NCBI GenBank assembly: GCA_026119855.1
Contig: JAOWBW010000868.1
Coordinates: 124,001-188,000 of the forward strand
DNA: 64,000 nt
From: Campanula takesimana
Taxonomy: Eukaryota; Streptophyta; Magnoliopsida; Asterales; Campanulaceae
Direction of reading: 5' to 3'
Shown here: positions 22,521-35,263 of the stretch, piece after piece
How positions within the stretch are numbered: position 1 is the stretch's first letter
How the letters are laid out: every line of letters starts with the position of its first letter
Made by a program: the position numbers and the translations under genes
Notes under the pieces: generated by a model
The model's input: only the letters and a program-made list of their open reading frames with translations
The model's database searches: none
What the model was told of the DNA's origin: nothing

Positions 22521-22718
22521 CCCATCTTGAACCGTGTATCTGGGAGCTGTCTTCTTGATGATTCATGCTTTGTCATCATCCACGGGAACTTCTTCCTTTT
22601 CCAAGCACGCGGTCATCTCGCTAACCCAATCGCTTTCTCCTATTTCTATTTCCATAACTGCCTGCCTTGAAATTGCGGGTTCCTCCAAGTACTCAATAGA
22701 AATTTTCCTCGGCAAATT

Positions 22719-23708
22719 CTATATCACTTCACATGCCGCCTTACTGAGCATGTCGGCCTTCTCGCTCTCTTGCCTATCGATCCTTGTCAATTCCCAAAAT
22801 TCAAAACTCCCTAACAAGCATCTCGCCAGTTCACAATACTTTATTAGCACGGGATGCACTACCCCAAATTGCCCCTTTACTTGATTCACAATCAATTGAG
22901 AATCTGAATGAATTACCACATGCTTTATCCCCAAAGATTTACACAGCTCTAATCCGACAATTAAAGCCTCATATTCTGCCTGATTATTAGAAGTCGCGAA
23001 CTTGAATCTCAACGCTTTCTCATACTTACATTCCTTTTGTGGTGCTACCAAAAGGATTCCCGCTCTGCTTTTATCCTTTGCTCATGAGCCGTCCACATAT
23101 AGTATCCAACAATCCTCCGGCCTTTCCACCGGTTCTGAAACTGATGGATACTGAGAAACTGCCTTCCTTTTCTTATTTTTTATCTCCGCATCCTCCCTTG
23201 ACCTTTCAAATGAAGTTTCAGCGACAAAGTCAGCAAGGGCTTGCGCCTTTATAGCTTTGTGGCTTTCATAGCTTATCTCGAATTCCGTCAACTCGATGGA
23301 CCATTTCAATAGCCTTCCCGCAGAGTCAGGCTGTTGCAGGATTTTTCTTAATGGTGCATGAGAGAAAACAGTGATGGGATGGGAAAGGAAATAAGCCCTG
23401 AGTTTTCTTGATGCTATGACCAAAGCGTATGCCAATTTTTCAGCATCAAAGTATCTCGCCTCTACCTCTCCCAAAGCCTTAGAGACATAATAAACCGGCT
23501 TTTGAATACCACTTTCCTCCCTCACCAAAACTACGGCAACCGCCAAATCTGTTGCTGCCAAGTATACATACAGTCTTTCTCCTTCGACCGGACTGGACAA
23601 AACAGGCGGCTTTCCCATGTAGTCTTTAATATCTTGGAATGCCTTGTCACATTGCGCATCCCATGAAAACTTTTGGCTTCCTTTTAAAATTTGAAAAAGG
23701 GCAAACAT
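22719..23708 (-). pseudogene. Tat2 RNase H and archaeal-type RNase H
   Basis: The stretch 23708-23082 covers the RT connection and first RNase H (FSWDAQCDKAFQDIK ... YFDAEKLAYALV) and ends at the first motif of the second RNase H (WILYVDGS) with a stop. The second domain continues at 23051-22719 (NNQAEYEALIVGLELC, HSDSQLIVNQVKG). Paired RNase H domains are the hallmark of the Tat lineage. The stop between the two parts shows decay. Confidence 0.88.
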
Positions 23709-24648
23709 CTCTGTGCAGACCGAGAAACAAATCTCCCAACGCTATGATTCTCCCATTTAGCCTTTGAACTTCTTGGATTGTCCGAGGTGGTGACATCTTT
23801 AACAAAGCTTCAATTTTTTCTGGGTTGGCCTCAATACCTCGCCTGTTGACCAAAAAACCCAAGAATTTTCCCGCTGTCACTCCAAACGTGCATTTTCCCG
23901 GATTCAACTTCATGGAATTTGCCCTCAGATTAGCAAAAGTTTCCGCCAAATCAACCAGATGATCCCCCTCTTTGGTTTTTATGACCATGTCATCAATATA
24001 TGCTTCTACATTACGTCCTATTTGTGATTTGAAAACTTTATTCACCAATCTCTGAAAAGTAGCGCCAGCGTTTTTCAATCCAAACGGCATCATTATGTAG
24101 CAAAAGTTTCCAATGGGGGTGCGGAAAGCCGTCTTTTCCTTATCTACTTCTGCCATTTTTATCTGATGGTAGCCGGAATACGCATTGATAAAACTTAGTA
24201 ATTTGTGGCCAGCAATTGAATCAACTAACTTGTCAATTCTCGGTAAAGGATAGCAATCCTTGGGGCATGCCGTATTTAAATCCGTAAAATCTATGCACAT
24301 TCGCCATTTTCCGTTAGCCTTTTTAACTATGATAGGGCATACCAGCCAAATTGGATAAGCGGTTTCCTCTATTATTCATGCTTTTAATAATTTCTCCACA
24401 TCTTCTACCACTGTTTTCTCTTTTTCGGCTGACAAGTACCTGAACCTTTGCTTGAATGGTTCAACATCAGGATCCGCATTGAGGCAGTGTATAGCCACAT
24501 TCTCATCCACCCCCCACATGTCCTCCGGCATCCATGCAAAAACGTCAACATTTTCTCTTAAAAAACAAACCAGGCTTTCCCGCTCACCTGGACTCAACTG
24601 TCCCCCAATTTTGACCTTCTGCTCCGGGAACTCGTCATTGATCACCAC
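23647..24648 (-). pseudogene. Tat2 reverse transcriptase
   Basis: The entry region (DVFAWMPEDMWGVDE, then PFKQRFRYL) is at 24648-24376 and ends in a stop within KLLKA. The palm resumes at 24300 (MCIDFTDLNTACPKDCYPLPRI), followed by MMPFGLKNAGATFQR and the intact catalytic YIDD at about 23990. The end overlaps the next segment by a frameshift near 23700. Confidence 0.9.
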
Positions 24649-24651
24649 TTC

Positions 24652-25209
24652 TTATAATTCCTCTGACGCCTGAATGTCAGGATCATCCCTCATCTGTAAA
24701 GTGTCCACCACTATCTTGCCGCCTTTATTTCTCTTCTTTGCACCCTTGTCTTTATTCTCATTTTCTGCGGGATTGCCAATTGGCCGACCTTCCGGTGTTT
24801 CCATCTCTATTTCTTCACACTCTTCCTCTGACATGACCTCCTCGATGATGGGTTCATCAATCTGAACAAACTGTACTGCCCTAGACCAGTTTATCTCTAC
24901 CTCAATTAGGATCAAGTCCATCTGATTGCTTTCCGACAGTACTTCATCGTTCTCATTAATCCCTTCCTCTTCAAATTCCTCCACAACATATGTCTCCTCT
25001 GAATTTACTTCATGCCTGAGATTATCGTTGTAAATGGGGATGATTACCGTTCTTTCCCACATGCTTGGAGTTTCCTCCCACTTGGCACTCTCCTCTACAT
25101 CTATTATCATATTGATCCCGGACCCCTTAATGGCTAAAGCCGTTGTTAGTGAACTGGTGCTTTCCATTTTCCCCTTCTGAATCTCCAATCTCTTCCTCAT
25201 AACTTCCAT
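24652..25209 (-). pseudogene. Tat2 linker between protease and RT
   Basis: This open stretch of 185 codons is rich in Glu, with a Lys-rich segment (NKDKGAKKRNKGGK) near its end. It lies in the place where Tat elements have an unconserved linker. No catalytic motif is visible. It is separated from gag-protease by about 130 bp with stops. Confidence 0.6.
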
Positions 25210-25339
25210 GGCGTTGCCAGTAATGCATCTGATCCCCTTCGGAGTTGGGAATTTGACTCTTTAATAAGGAATAGATACCACCATTTCAAAACTCTGCATG
25301 AAAGGTATTCCAATGATGGCATTATAGGGAGAGACCAAG

Positions 25340-27403
25340 TCAATCACCATAAACTCCACAGTCCTGGTTCTGGTTAGTTCCCCTTCTCCTATTTCCACTG
25401 CCAAAGCTATGGTACCCTTCACCTTGACTGTGATTGGTAAATCCTTCCAAAAACCCCTTATAAGGCACCAGGTTGGCCTCAGTGTAATTCATCTTCTTGA
25501 AAGCCTCATAATACAAAATGTTGCGACTATCCCTTGAATCTACTAATACCCTGTGCAAGATATTATTTCCCAGATAGATTGTTATAACTAGGGGTTGGTT
25601 GCCATGGGTAACGGTTACGGCTAACTCCTTTCTAGTACAACTGATAATTCTCTCCTCCTGAGGGGGGTATGCCGGGATATTAAAGGAATGGGACAAGTTC
25701 ATAATCTGTTGGTTGAGTTGAGATATGCTTACGGGTTGATGGATAACCGTGATCACATTTCGCCCATCCTGGCGGGGTGCTTGGTTCTCCTGCAATACAT
25801 ATTCCCGTAGATCTCCACTATCAATCCGCATCTGAATAACTCTTTTCAGATTGTAACAATCATCAGTCATGTGTCCACTATCCTGATGATATTCACAGAA
25901 ACTGTTCTGATCCTGCTTGGCCCTTTCCGGCATCGGGAAGGCTGACGGGAGCTGGACGGCCCGTAAAATTTCACTTGGTCTGGCGTTCAATTTATCAAAT
26001 TTTATTATTCTCCTGGGACCTCGTCCCCCGGTGCACCCCCCACCTCGGTCTTCTTGATTTCCTCCCCTTCCCACCGGCTCTACTCGATCCGGCTTGAGAT
26101 ACTCAATTCTATCATTCACATTCTTTTTTGGAGCCACCGTTGGCGCCACAAATACCTCATCGCTGTCATATCCTCCACAATACCCTCTAACTCTTTCATA
26201 GAGCTCATTCAACGTTTGCGGCAACCTCATTCCCAATTCCCTTTTGAAATGTCCTGATGCCATACCAGCCATATATAGCATGATAATATTACTATCATCT
26301 ATATCTGAGATCCGAGTAGCTATTCTCATAAACCTGTCTGTATATCCCGCAATTCCTTCTCCAGCTTTTTGTATAATCCAACACAACTCCTGTTTGATTG
26401 CGGGTTGGGCACCAGTTGCCCCAAACTTGTTAATGAACTTCCTCTTGAAATCCTGATATCCCAGTATGGATCCTGCGGGTTGCAAGAGGAACCAATCCAA
26501 AGCATGCTCTGTCAAAGTACTAGAAAACGTTCTACAAAGGATGGCCTCATCTCTGGTTAAGATGGTCATGGTGACCTCAAAACCTCCAATATGCGTTCTC
26601 GCTGCCGTATGGCCATTATACTTCTCCAAATTTGGCAACCGGAACTCAGGATCGGGGTATGCCTCCTGAATATATCTTGCAAATGGAGCGAGATAGGAGT
26701 CCTTATCCTCTTCCTTCTTTCCTATTTCCAATTTTCCCAACCGCCGAGCGAACTCCTGCATCCAACCCGCTTCCTCCATTTTACCTTGAGATTTTCCCCC
26801 AAACCGACTGCCTTCCAACCGATTCCACCCTTCCTGATTTGATGCGGTGTCCTTGTATCCATCATATTCATAGTAAAATGACTCATCTGCCGTGTTACCT
26901 AGCTGATAATAGATCTTCTTCTTCAAACCATTCTCCATCATTTCATTTTGGCATCAATCCTGCTCTACCCTTCAAACCACCTTGATCTGAAATCAAATCT
27001 ATCTCCTTTCCTTCCCTTTGTTCGTTGGTCCTTCCTGTATGATTTCAAACCTTCCTGCCTCTTTTTCATTTACTGCCGGGCGCATAACCGTTGGCGGAAT
27101 AGGAGTAGGGACATGGCCAAGCTCCTCCAACTGGTTGTTGTTGGCAATCAATTGCAATAGCAATTTATTTTGGGCCGTCAAACGCTCAATTTCAGCAACC
27201 GCTGTGCTTTCTTCCACCGGTGGGTTTTGTCGGTCGCCCCTTTCATCTATCTCTGTTAAGAGCTCTAACCGAGTAATTTCCCCCGTCTCCACACTTGTAC
27301 GTTGATTGCTATTAACGCCGGTCGGCGTGGAACCACCAGCGCCAACTTGCTGATTTGACAATAGACCGGCTATCATGTTTTTCACCGGAGTAACTTGCAC
27401 CAT
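25340..27403 (-). pseudogene. Tat2 gag-protease
   Basis: The N-terminal part starts at 27403 and contains a short coiled segment (AEIERLTAQNKLLLQLI). A stop at 26999 interrupts it and the same frame continues from 26941. The gag core (LTEHALDWFLLQP ... FKRKFINKFGA) lies around 26400-26550, and the zinc-knuckle-like CEYHQDSGHMTDDC at about 25900. The protease has DSRDS where DTGSS is expected (about 25545), so its active site is lost. The order gag-knuckle-protease is standard for the lineage. Confidence 0.85.
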
Positions 27404-27570
27404 TGTTATCGTTACCTTAGATCAACCGAAAAGAAAATTTCTATCAATGGAAACTTCCCAAACAAGAAACAAACACCAGACAGACAATATTCTCACTCAA
27501 TCTATTGAAAAACTCCCAAAATCAAATGAATCGAAAAAGCTCAAGTAATGGTCAAACAAATAGAGTTCAA

Positions 27571-27589
27571 TTTCCCGGCAGTGGAACCA
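27571..27589 (-). other. Putative Tat2 primer binding site
   Basis: On the minus strand TGGTTCCACTGCCGGGAAA lies 5 bases from a CA end (CGGTAGCA). It resembles the complement of a CCA-tailed tRNA 3' end, closest in my memory to tRNA-Glu with two mismatches. Position and TGG start fit; the tRNA is uncertain. Confidence 0.45.
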
Positions 27590-27594
27590 ACTAA

Positions 27595-28277
27595 TGCTAC
27601 CGAAAAAAAATGACTTCCAAGGTAGCAACTAAATCATAAGTCTAGCGTCAGGAAATTAGCCTTCTCTTTATAATTTACCTGCACACCCAAAATCAAACAT
27701 AAAATGTGCCGGGGGCTCTCCAGCAGAAGCCCCTCCGGCGTGAGAATCAGTTCACGAGAGAAATCACAAAGTACTGAGAAAAGGGAAAAGTGTACTGTGT
27801 GTGTACTTGAACATACCTCACAAATTAATGTAATCTTCCTTTAATACTTCTGAACCAGGTGCCAGTCACGTGTAGGCGTCATGTGCTTTGCACGCTCTTA
27901 CCCCATGTGCTACTCGTGAAGGTATTCCAGCTGTCCCTATGTGATTGGGTTTGCACAATTACCCAGAGAGGACGTTAATATCTGACATATTCTGTTATAA
28001 TTGAAACAGATTTGGAGGGGGCCACATTCATACTAATTTGTTACGCAAGTAAATCTGGATTCCCCAACTTATGCGACATGCTAGCCGCCTCATATAGAAT
28101 TAGCCTTGAAGTCGTATTCTTATTGGGTCAAACCATTTCCTGGTCCTTGGGCCTTTTTCCGTAGTTTGCTATCTCGTATAAAGGGTCGGCCCGTTAATTA
28201 TCAAAAAGGAGCATTTGGGCCGGGCCCAATAAAATCACTACCTTAATTATTAATGATTCTTAAATTTGGTGACATCA
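27595..28277 (-). repeat. Putative Tat2 5' LTR
   Basis: The inner end CGGTAGCA (minus strand) is placed by the primer site. The outer end TGATGTCACC at 28277 is a guess based on a TG start, because the partner LTR is outside the window. The region contains no gene. Confidence 0.4.
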
Positions 28278-29959
28278 AACTTCACAAATTTAGAATCACC
28301 TTCTGATTGCAGGCCTTGCAGTAGCAGTTGATTAGGGGCACTCTATTCACAATCAGTAGCCAATGACGATGCTTTGCACAATCGGCGTCTCCCGTCAATT
28401 ACCTGCACCCTTGACTCTCTGCAATCAACAAAATGACTTAAAAACAGGTAGTGTTATATATGAAAGCGTTAAGGGGAATCCATAATCAAAAATGCAGAAA
28501 GTCGCCCTAATCTAAAATGCAGAAGTTCGATAAACAAAACAACAGTTAACCTATTTTGTAAAGTAATCCTCATGCAAAGAAGGATATCTTAGACTTTTAT
28601 TTTCAATGCTCGAAGCCATCGATGGGATTTTTTTTCCAAACAATAGAAAATGAGTAAACTGATGAATACATCTAACCCAATGGCATGCATATCTTGAACA
28701 AACCAGAACTAAGATAACAAAGAGCCTCAAGTTTCCAAAATATAGCTATTCCTTACAAAAAGGATAAGGGGAAATGAACAAAAAATTGAACAGTTTCTGA
28801 ACACTAAGGTAAATTTTAAGGTTACATCGTAAGCTATAGAAATTCAATTATTTTGAAGCCTTACTTGTAGAAATATGACTAACTTTCTCGGACAAACAAA
28901 AGGAGGGAATGAGGCTATCATTTTGGGACCAAGGGAGTTATATTTATCACCTATATGACATTTTGTTAAGGGTGTAGGGGCAAAAAGCGGTTGAGGATTA
29001 GAACAAAGGTGTAGATTCATCTATATGACATTTGAGCAAACTGTCCACTCCATGTTACAGGATTTCACCATTCTAAATTCCTTGCTTTAGTCGTTAGTAC
29101 CTGTATAACAAAATTGGTTAGGAGAACAAAGGCAAAACAATTAAGGCTGAAAAATCTAATTGAAATGAAAAACTGTATCTGATCAATAACATCGAAATTG
29201 TAGGAGTAGCAACCCACCGAATGTACCAAAAAGATTATAATAAAGGCTGAAATTGAAGAAAAACCAAATGATAACCAACCAGAAATTATGAAAAAAATAA
29301 TCTCACCTTTTCCCCGTTTTCTTAGATTCGCTGGTATGAAGAGGAGGAAAGGTGAGGGAAAACGGAAATTGTCATCAAACAACTATACCCAAATCACTAA
29401 TTAATGAATAACCCAACCAAATTGAGTAACGACTCAAGAATAAAATCAACATCTTTAGGTTTCAGAAAAATAAAACTTAAAAACATTGAATGACTGTACC
29501 ATCTAATACGCCAATTGCCTTTGTTTGCGAAACCCTCTAACGACGAAACCCTCGAAGTGCCTCTGCTCAACTGCTGTGTGGAATCCGGTTGATTTAGAGG
29601 GAATACCGGGTGTACGCGTCAAATGCCTCCCTCGCGCCGGCTCTGTTTCTTTCTATCATCATGGGTATGGGTTGGAGAAGGACTACAGTTGCGTCGTTGA
29701 AGGAAGAGGAGGGTAACTGCTCAATTGATTGCAGTTATCAACAGGTTAGGGAGGAGTAGGATTTTAGCTGGTTAAGGGAAGGAATCATCTGAGACCGGCG
29801 TCGGTTCTCTATCTCGTCATCATCACTCAGTTACCCGTCGGAGAGAGATCGTGGGAGGGAAAAGGATTTTCAGCGGTAGGATCAAAACAGTTACCAATTA
29901 ATCTCCACCGCTCTTTATCCCAAGCTAAGAGACAGTTAAAACCCACCAGTATTGTATTA
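28278..29959. other. Unresolved region between Tat2 and the tandem array
   Basis: I see no complete gene. The part 29520-29900 is richer in G+C than its surroundings and contains CGACGAAACCC-like, codon-like sequence with short open frames on both strands. It may be a relic of a host first exon. The rest is AT-rich without bounded repeats. Confidence 0.3.
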
Positions 29960-30720
29960 TACTGTAGATTTTTAGTCACTTAGTTACAATATATGTATGA
30001 CTCAATACATTTTTATTACAATAATGATTAATTTTATAAATAAGTATGTTCGTAAATAACTTTTAAGCACTTCATGGAATCAATTTTTTAGTTGCAAGTT
30101 AACAATATTCCATGTTTTTTTTCTTATTTTCTATTATTGCAGTCTATAATTCATTTAATTATTTAAATAACTTGCACTCCTTTATTTTTATCCTTAAAAG
30201 AAACTTGAGTACAATAATTTAACTAAATTTATGAATTCATCTTAATTATTAAAAAACGACATCAAATAGTATAATTAAGAATGACGAAAGAGAAGAAAAA
30301 ATCATTCAAATGGGGTTTTTGAAAGAGTTGCATGTAGTGAGTTTGAAAAAGAATGAGAAAAGAGAATAATAACACTTCACAGATCGACAACAAACAGGTA
30401 GGTTAAAGCTAAGCTTACTTAAAGAATAAAAACTCAAAGAAACTTTTCATATTGACAATAAATCATTAAACGTGAGCAAAAATACTTTAATTCATTGTCG
30501 CATACAATCAGTGGCAGATGCAGGAATTATTGTCAATGATGGTTTAAAAAAAAATAATAAACTCCCCGTTACGCCATTATTCAATCACCTTTAATTTATT
30601 TTACAAATTTAATGTTTCAAAAAATGATATGATAAAATGTATGATATTAAATAAATTTTCAAAATGTTTCACATTAATTTCAATAATTTTAATGTAACAA
30701 TTACTTAGAACACTTGCAAC

Positions 30721-30983
30721 TATGGATGGCCAAAACCGGTTCCGGGCCCGGTTCCGGTTCGGAATATATGTGACCCTGAACCGGCCCGTGCTAACCCCGG
30801 TTTCGGTTCCGATTGGCACAATCCGGTTCCGGTCCGGTTCCGGTTCGCCATTTATGTGAACCGTAACCGGCCCGGATGACTTGCGGTTCCGGTTTCTCCG
30901 GTTCCGGTTTACTTCCCAGTTTGCTCCGGTTCCGGGTTTTTCCGATCCGGTTTTCCGGTTCCGGACCGGTTTGGCCAACCCTA
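30721..30983. mobile_element. hAT-type MITE, 263 bp
   Basis: Terminal inverted repeats TATGGATGGCCAAAACCGG and TAGGGTTGGCCAAACCGG (as read inward from each end) bound a stretch rich in GGTTCCGG. A perfect 8-bp duplication CTTGCAAC lies at 30713-30720 and 30984-30991, inside a tandem unit. The 8-bp duplication fits the hAT superfamily. Confidence 0.85.
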
Positions 30984-31594
30984 CTTGCAACACTCTATTA
31001 TCCTTAAATTTTTATCACTTAGTTACAATATATGTATAATTCAATAATTTTTCATTACAATTATGATCAATTAAACAATAAGTATGTTTTTAAATAACTT
31101 TTAAGCACTTCATGAAATCAATTTTTTTTTTCGAATTTTGCAATTTTTCATTTATTTCTAGATTTGTATTATTATAGTCTGTAGTTCATTTAATTATTTA
31201 AATAACTTAAACTCCTTTATTTCTATCCTTTAAAGAAACTTGAATAAAATAATTTAACTAAATTTAATAATTTAATCGTAATGATTAAAAAATGACATTA
31301 TGTAGTATGATTAAGAATGACGAGATTCAAATGAAGTTTTGAAAGAGTTGCATGGGGTGGGTTTGAAAAAGAATGAGAAAAGAGAATGCTTAACACTCTA
31401 TAAATAAAAAGCAAAAAGGTTAAAGCTTGATTTACTTTATGAATAAAAATTTAATGAAACTTTTCAAATTGACAATAAATCATTAAACATGAGTAATAAA
31501 ATTTGATTCATTTTCGTATACAACTACCGGCATATCGAGTAGTTATAGTTAGTAAGGGCAAAAAAGAACTCTTTGTAAAGCCATTACTCAATCA

Positions 31595-32266
31595 GAAAAT
31601 AGTGAGAAAAACGTGTTCTACACTAACGCAAGTGTAGAACGTGTTTTTAAAAAAGCGGAGAAGGCTGTTAGAAGACGCGGTGGCATTGATGTAAATAACT
31701 GAAACTCATGAAAACTCACCAAGAACTTTTCGAAACTGTAGGAGGCATAACATGACTGTTGGTTTTTTTTTTTTTTCAAGTGCCAAAAAAATGTCTTCTC
31801 TAAGGTAAAAAAGTGTCTGCTTGAGTTTAAAACATGCGTGTTGGTTTTTTTTTTTTTTTTTTTCAAGTGCCAAAAAAAGTGTCTTCTCTAAGGTAAAAAA
31901 AGTGTCTGCTTGAGTTTAAAACATGCTTGTTGGTTTTTTTTTTTTTTTTTCCTTTTCAAGTGCCAAAAAAATTGCCTTCTCTAAGGTAAAAAAGTGTCTG
32001 CTTGAGTTTTAAAACATGCCTGCTGGGGTTTTTTTTTTTTTTTTTTTCAAGTGCCAAAAAAAGTGTCTTATCTAAGGTAAAAAAGTGTCTGCTATGAAAG
32101 TTCCAAAAAAAGTGTCTGCTTTAGGGTAAAAAGAGTGTCTGCTGTAAAAATATTGAAAAGTGCCTCCTACAGTATCGGAAAGTGCCTGCCCAAGAACCCT
32201 TCTATGTGGAAAACACGTTTTACACTAAGGCTAGTGTAAAACGCGTTTTTCACAAGAACGACTCTT
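31595..32266. mobile_element. Non-coding DNA element with hairpin ends and a 4-copy inner repeat
   Basis: Both ends carry GTGA(G)AAAAACG(T/C)GTT followed by a hairpin: TTCTACACT/AGTGTAGAA at the left and TTTTACACT/AGTGTAAAA at the right. The flanks are ACTCAATCA and ATTCAATCA, a 9-bp duplication with one mismatch, which would suit a Mutator-like element. Inside, about four copies of a roughly 113-bp unit alternate poly-T with CAAGTGCCAAAAAAA and AAAGTGTCTGCT. Confidence 0.65.
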
Positions 32267-32740
32267 ATTCAATCACTTTTATTTTATTTTATTTTATAAA
32301 TCTGAATGTTTAAAAATTTTCACGATAAAATTTATGATATTAAATAAATTTTCAAAATATTTCATTGTAATTTAATTTTTTTTAATGTAACAATTAATTT
32401 GAACTCTTGCAATAATCTATTGTCTTTAAATTTTTAGTCACTTAGTTACAATATAGTATGTATTATTCAATAAATTTTCATTACAATTATGATCAATTAA
32501 ACAATAAGTATGTTTAAATAATATTTAAGCACTTCATGAAATCAATTATTTGGTTGGATGTTAACAATTTTCCATTTTGTTTCTAGATTTCTATTATTAT
32601 AGTCAATAATTCATTTAATTATTTAAATAAATTGAACTACTTTATTTTTATCCTTAAAAGAAACTTGAATAAAAAAATTTAACTAAATTTAATAAGTTCA
32701 CCGCAATGATTTTAAAAATGACATTATGTAGTATAATTAA

Positions 32741-33807
32741 GGGCACGTCTGGTTTAGCGTTTGCACTACAATGCAACTTTTAAACGGAGCATTTTGGCAA
32801 TTAAGTGTATCAATTGTGCGTTCAAAACGTTGATAAGTTGCAAACGGAGACGAATTTTCGAACGCTACAATTTACAGCTTTTCCAGAAACAGAGGATTCA
32901 GAACGGTGGTAGATCAAATTGGGACCAAAGTAAACTTATGCATTTTCCTTGCTGTATGAATTATCATCAGCAGGACAGCAATATGTAGAAACGGAGAAAA
33001 AGGAGATGGGTTTTTTAAATCTATAATAATTTTATGATTTGCATGAATCAGAACTTTCAATTGAAAACATAAGAGAGAAAATCAACAGAAGCAAAAACTT
33101 ACCAAAATGCCTAAAAATTATGAAAGTAATTTTCGATTTTCAGTATGTTGCCGTCGCCGACGGCAAAAGGAAACACAGAGGGCACTAGGGCAGTTAAGGG
33201 AAGGTGAAAGAGAAAAGAGAAAAGAGAAAAGGTTGGAACATGGTAGAGAAAACTAAAAGGGTGAGATTGAGAATATATGTGGGCCGTAGTCTTTCTTTTT
33301 GGGTCTTAAAATGAGTTTTAAAAACTGAATTTCTTCCTTCAAAAAAAAAAAAAAAACTGAATTTCTTATTAATGCAATTAAAAGGTATAAATAATAGTTT
33401 ATACTTTCAATAGAAAATAAATATGCTTTTCATGTCTCAAAATAATAGTTTTTGTTTATTAGTCTCAAAAAATTAATTTCATTTTTAAAATTGAAGTTTT
33501 AAATTCATTAAATTTTTAAAACTTATAATGTAATTTAAAATGTTTGAAATATGCAAAGTATAAAATAAATATGTTACCAACCATTGAAATACTTGATATT
33601 TTTTTTGACAAGTAAAATTGCATAACTGAATTGATGGAACACATTATTTTTTAAAGGGTAAAAATGTCATTATTAATAAACACTTAAACTCCAAATTAAA
33701 GTTTTAAGGTGATGCACCAAACACATTTACAGAAAAAAAAAATTACGTTTATGAAAGCCCCGTTTCAAAAACTGATCCGTTTGTCGAACTGTGCACCAGA
33801 CGAGCCC
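32741..33807. mobile_element. PIF/Harbinger-like non-autonomous element, 1067 bp
   Basis: The ends read GGGCACGTCTGGT and, inverted, GGGCTCGTCTGGT. Both flanks have the 3-bp duplication TAA, typical of PIF/Harbinger. It interrupts the tandem unit at GTAGTATAATTAA|GAATG. No transposase is encoded. Confidence 0.7.
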
Positions 33808-33810
33808 TAA

Positions 33811-34425
33811 GAATGGCCAAACGGAACCGGAACCGCCAAACCGGCTCGGAACCGAAATCGGAAAGCCCGCAACCGCCTTGAACCTTGACAAAAACAAGAA
33901 CTGTGTGAACCGGGACCGTTTGTAACACGGGCCGGTTCCGGTTCATCCACTTTGAAAACTGAGAACCGGCGGTTCCGAACCGCCATGAACCGCTTAGACC
34001 AAACCGGAACCGTCAGTAAAACCGTCAAAATTGTTAGTTTTTTAACGGTTTCATCAGAATTAAACATTACAACGGAAAGTTGACAAGAAACGTTGAGTTT
34101 TGACCGGATTTTTAGTCAAATTCAGTGAATAAAAATAATAAAAGTTGTTGAGTATATAGAAGAAAAAAGGGACGGACCTCTTTAATTTTTTAAACATTTT
34201 TTCTATACCTCTTTGTAAAAATATTATTAAAATTGTTTTTTCTGTTAAAAAAATAATTTTTTTATAAAAAAACAAACTGTGGACTAGGGGTTCCAAACCG
34301 TGAACCGGCGGTTCCTAACCGTAACCGTAACCGGAAAAGAAATGCTTCAGTTACAGTTCAAGCTTTTTCCAAAACCAGAACCGGTGGTTTGGAACCGAAA
34401 CCGTGTTTGATCATCCCTATCCACA
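33811..34425. mobile_element. hAT-like GGTTCCGG-rich element, larger copy
   Basis: The right end (inverted) reads TAGGGATGATCAAACACGG, and the left end resembles GGCCAAACGGAACCGG. The inner part carries many CCGGTTC motifs at both sides of an AT-rich core. No clean target duplication remains. An inverted partial copy lies at about 36339-36614 as part of the palindrome. Confidence 0.5.
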
Positions 34426-34975
34426 AATAGACAACAAAAAGGTTAAAGTTAGATTTACTTAAATCATTAAATGTGAGTAACAAACTTTAATTCATTTTCG
34501 TATACAACCAGTGGCGTATCCAGAAACATTGTTAGTGAGGGCAACAAAAAAAAAACCTCCTCGTAAAGCCATTATTCAATCACTTTTATTTTATAAATTT
34601 TAATGTTTCAAAATATGATACAATAAAATGTATGTTATTAAATATATTTTCAAAATATTTCACTGTAATATAAATACTTTTAATGTAAAAAATTCTTTGA
34701 ATTCTTGCAACACTCTATTGTCCTTAAATTGTTAGTCACTTAGTTACCATATATGTATAATTCATTAGATTTTTATTACAATTATGATCAATTTAAACAG
34801 TAAATATATTTGTAAATAACTTTTAAGCACTTCATGAAATCAAATTTTTAGTTGGATGTTCATGATTTTACATTTTTTTTCTAAATTTATATTATTATAG
34901 TCTCTAATAAAATTAATTTTTTAAATAACTTCAACTCCTTAATTTTTATCCTTAATATATATATATAGATATATA

Positions 34976-35207
34976 GGGTCGTGCTCCTGTGAGAATCTAA
35001 ATATCGTGAGAACCGTGAGAACTTGGATACATTAAGTTTTTACCTAATGTATCAAATGGTTCACTTGGATACATTACTTGGATACATTAGGTAAAAACTA
35101 ATGTATCTAATGGTCCACTTGGATACATTGGATACATTAGGTTCTTACGTAATGTATTCAAGTTCTCACGGTTCTCACGATATTTAGGTTATCATTTGAG
35201 CATCTAC
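34976..35207 (+). mobile_element. MITE-A copy 1
   Basis: Ends read GGGTCGTGCTCCTGTGAGAA and (inverted) GTAGATGCTCAAATGATAA, then share AATATCGTGAGAACCGTGAG over about 60 bp. The core repeats TTGGATACATTAGGT in both orientations. TA-rich flanks hide any duplication. Superfamily not assigned. Confidence 0.7.
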
Positions 35208-35208
35208 C

Positions 35209-35259
<51 letters not shown>

Positions 35260-35263
35260 ATAT

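Larger units (their letters stand above)
18025..28277 (-). mobile_element. Tat2: degenerate minus-strand Ty3/gypsy Tat element, 3' end outside window
   Basis: From right to left this holds a putative 5' LTR, a primer site, gag-protease, a linker, RT, RNase H, archaeal-type RNase H, integrase, then an opposite-strand acidic ORF, a hairpin tandem array and an opposite-strand spliced gene cut by the Copia-1 LTR at 18024-18030. The two RNase H domains place it in the Tat lineage. Many stops and frameshifts show it is older than Tat1. Its 3' LTR should lie beyond the left end of Copia-1, outside the window. Confidence 0.88.

Noticed and set aside
29065..29382. Hydrophobic 105-codon minus-strand ORF
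   Set aside because: It is AT-rich Phe/Ile coding typical of chance ORFs. No domain, no start context.
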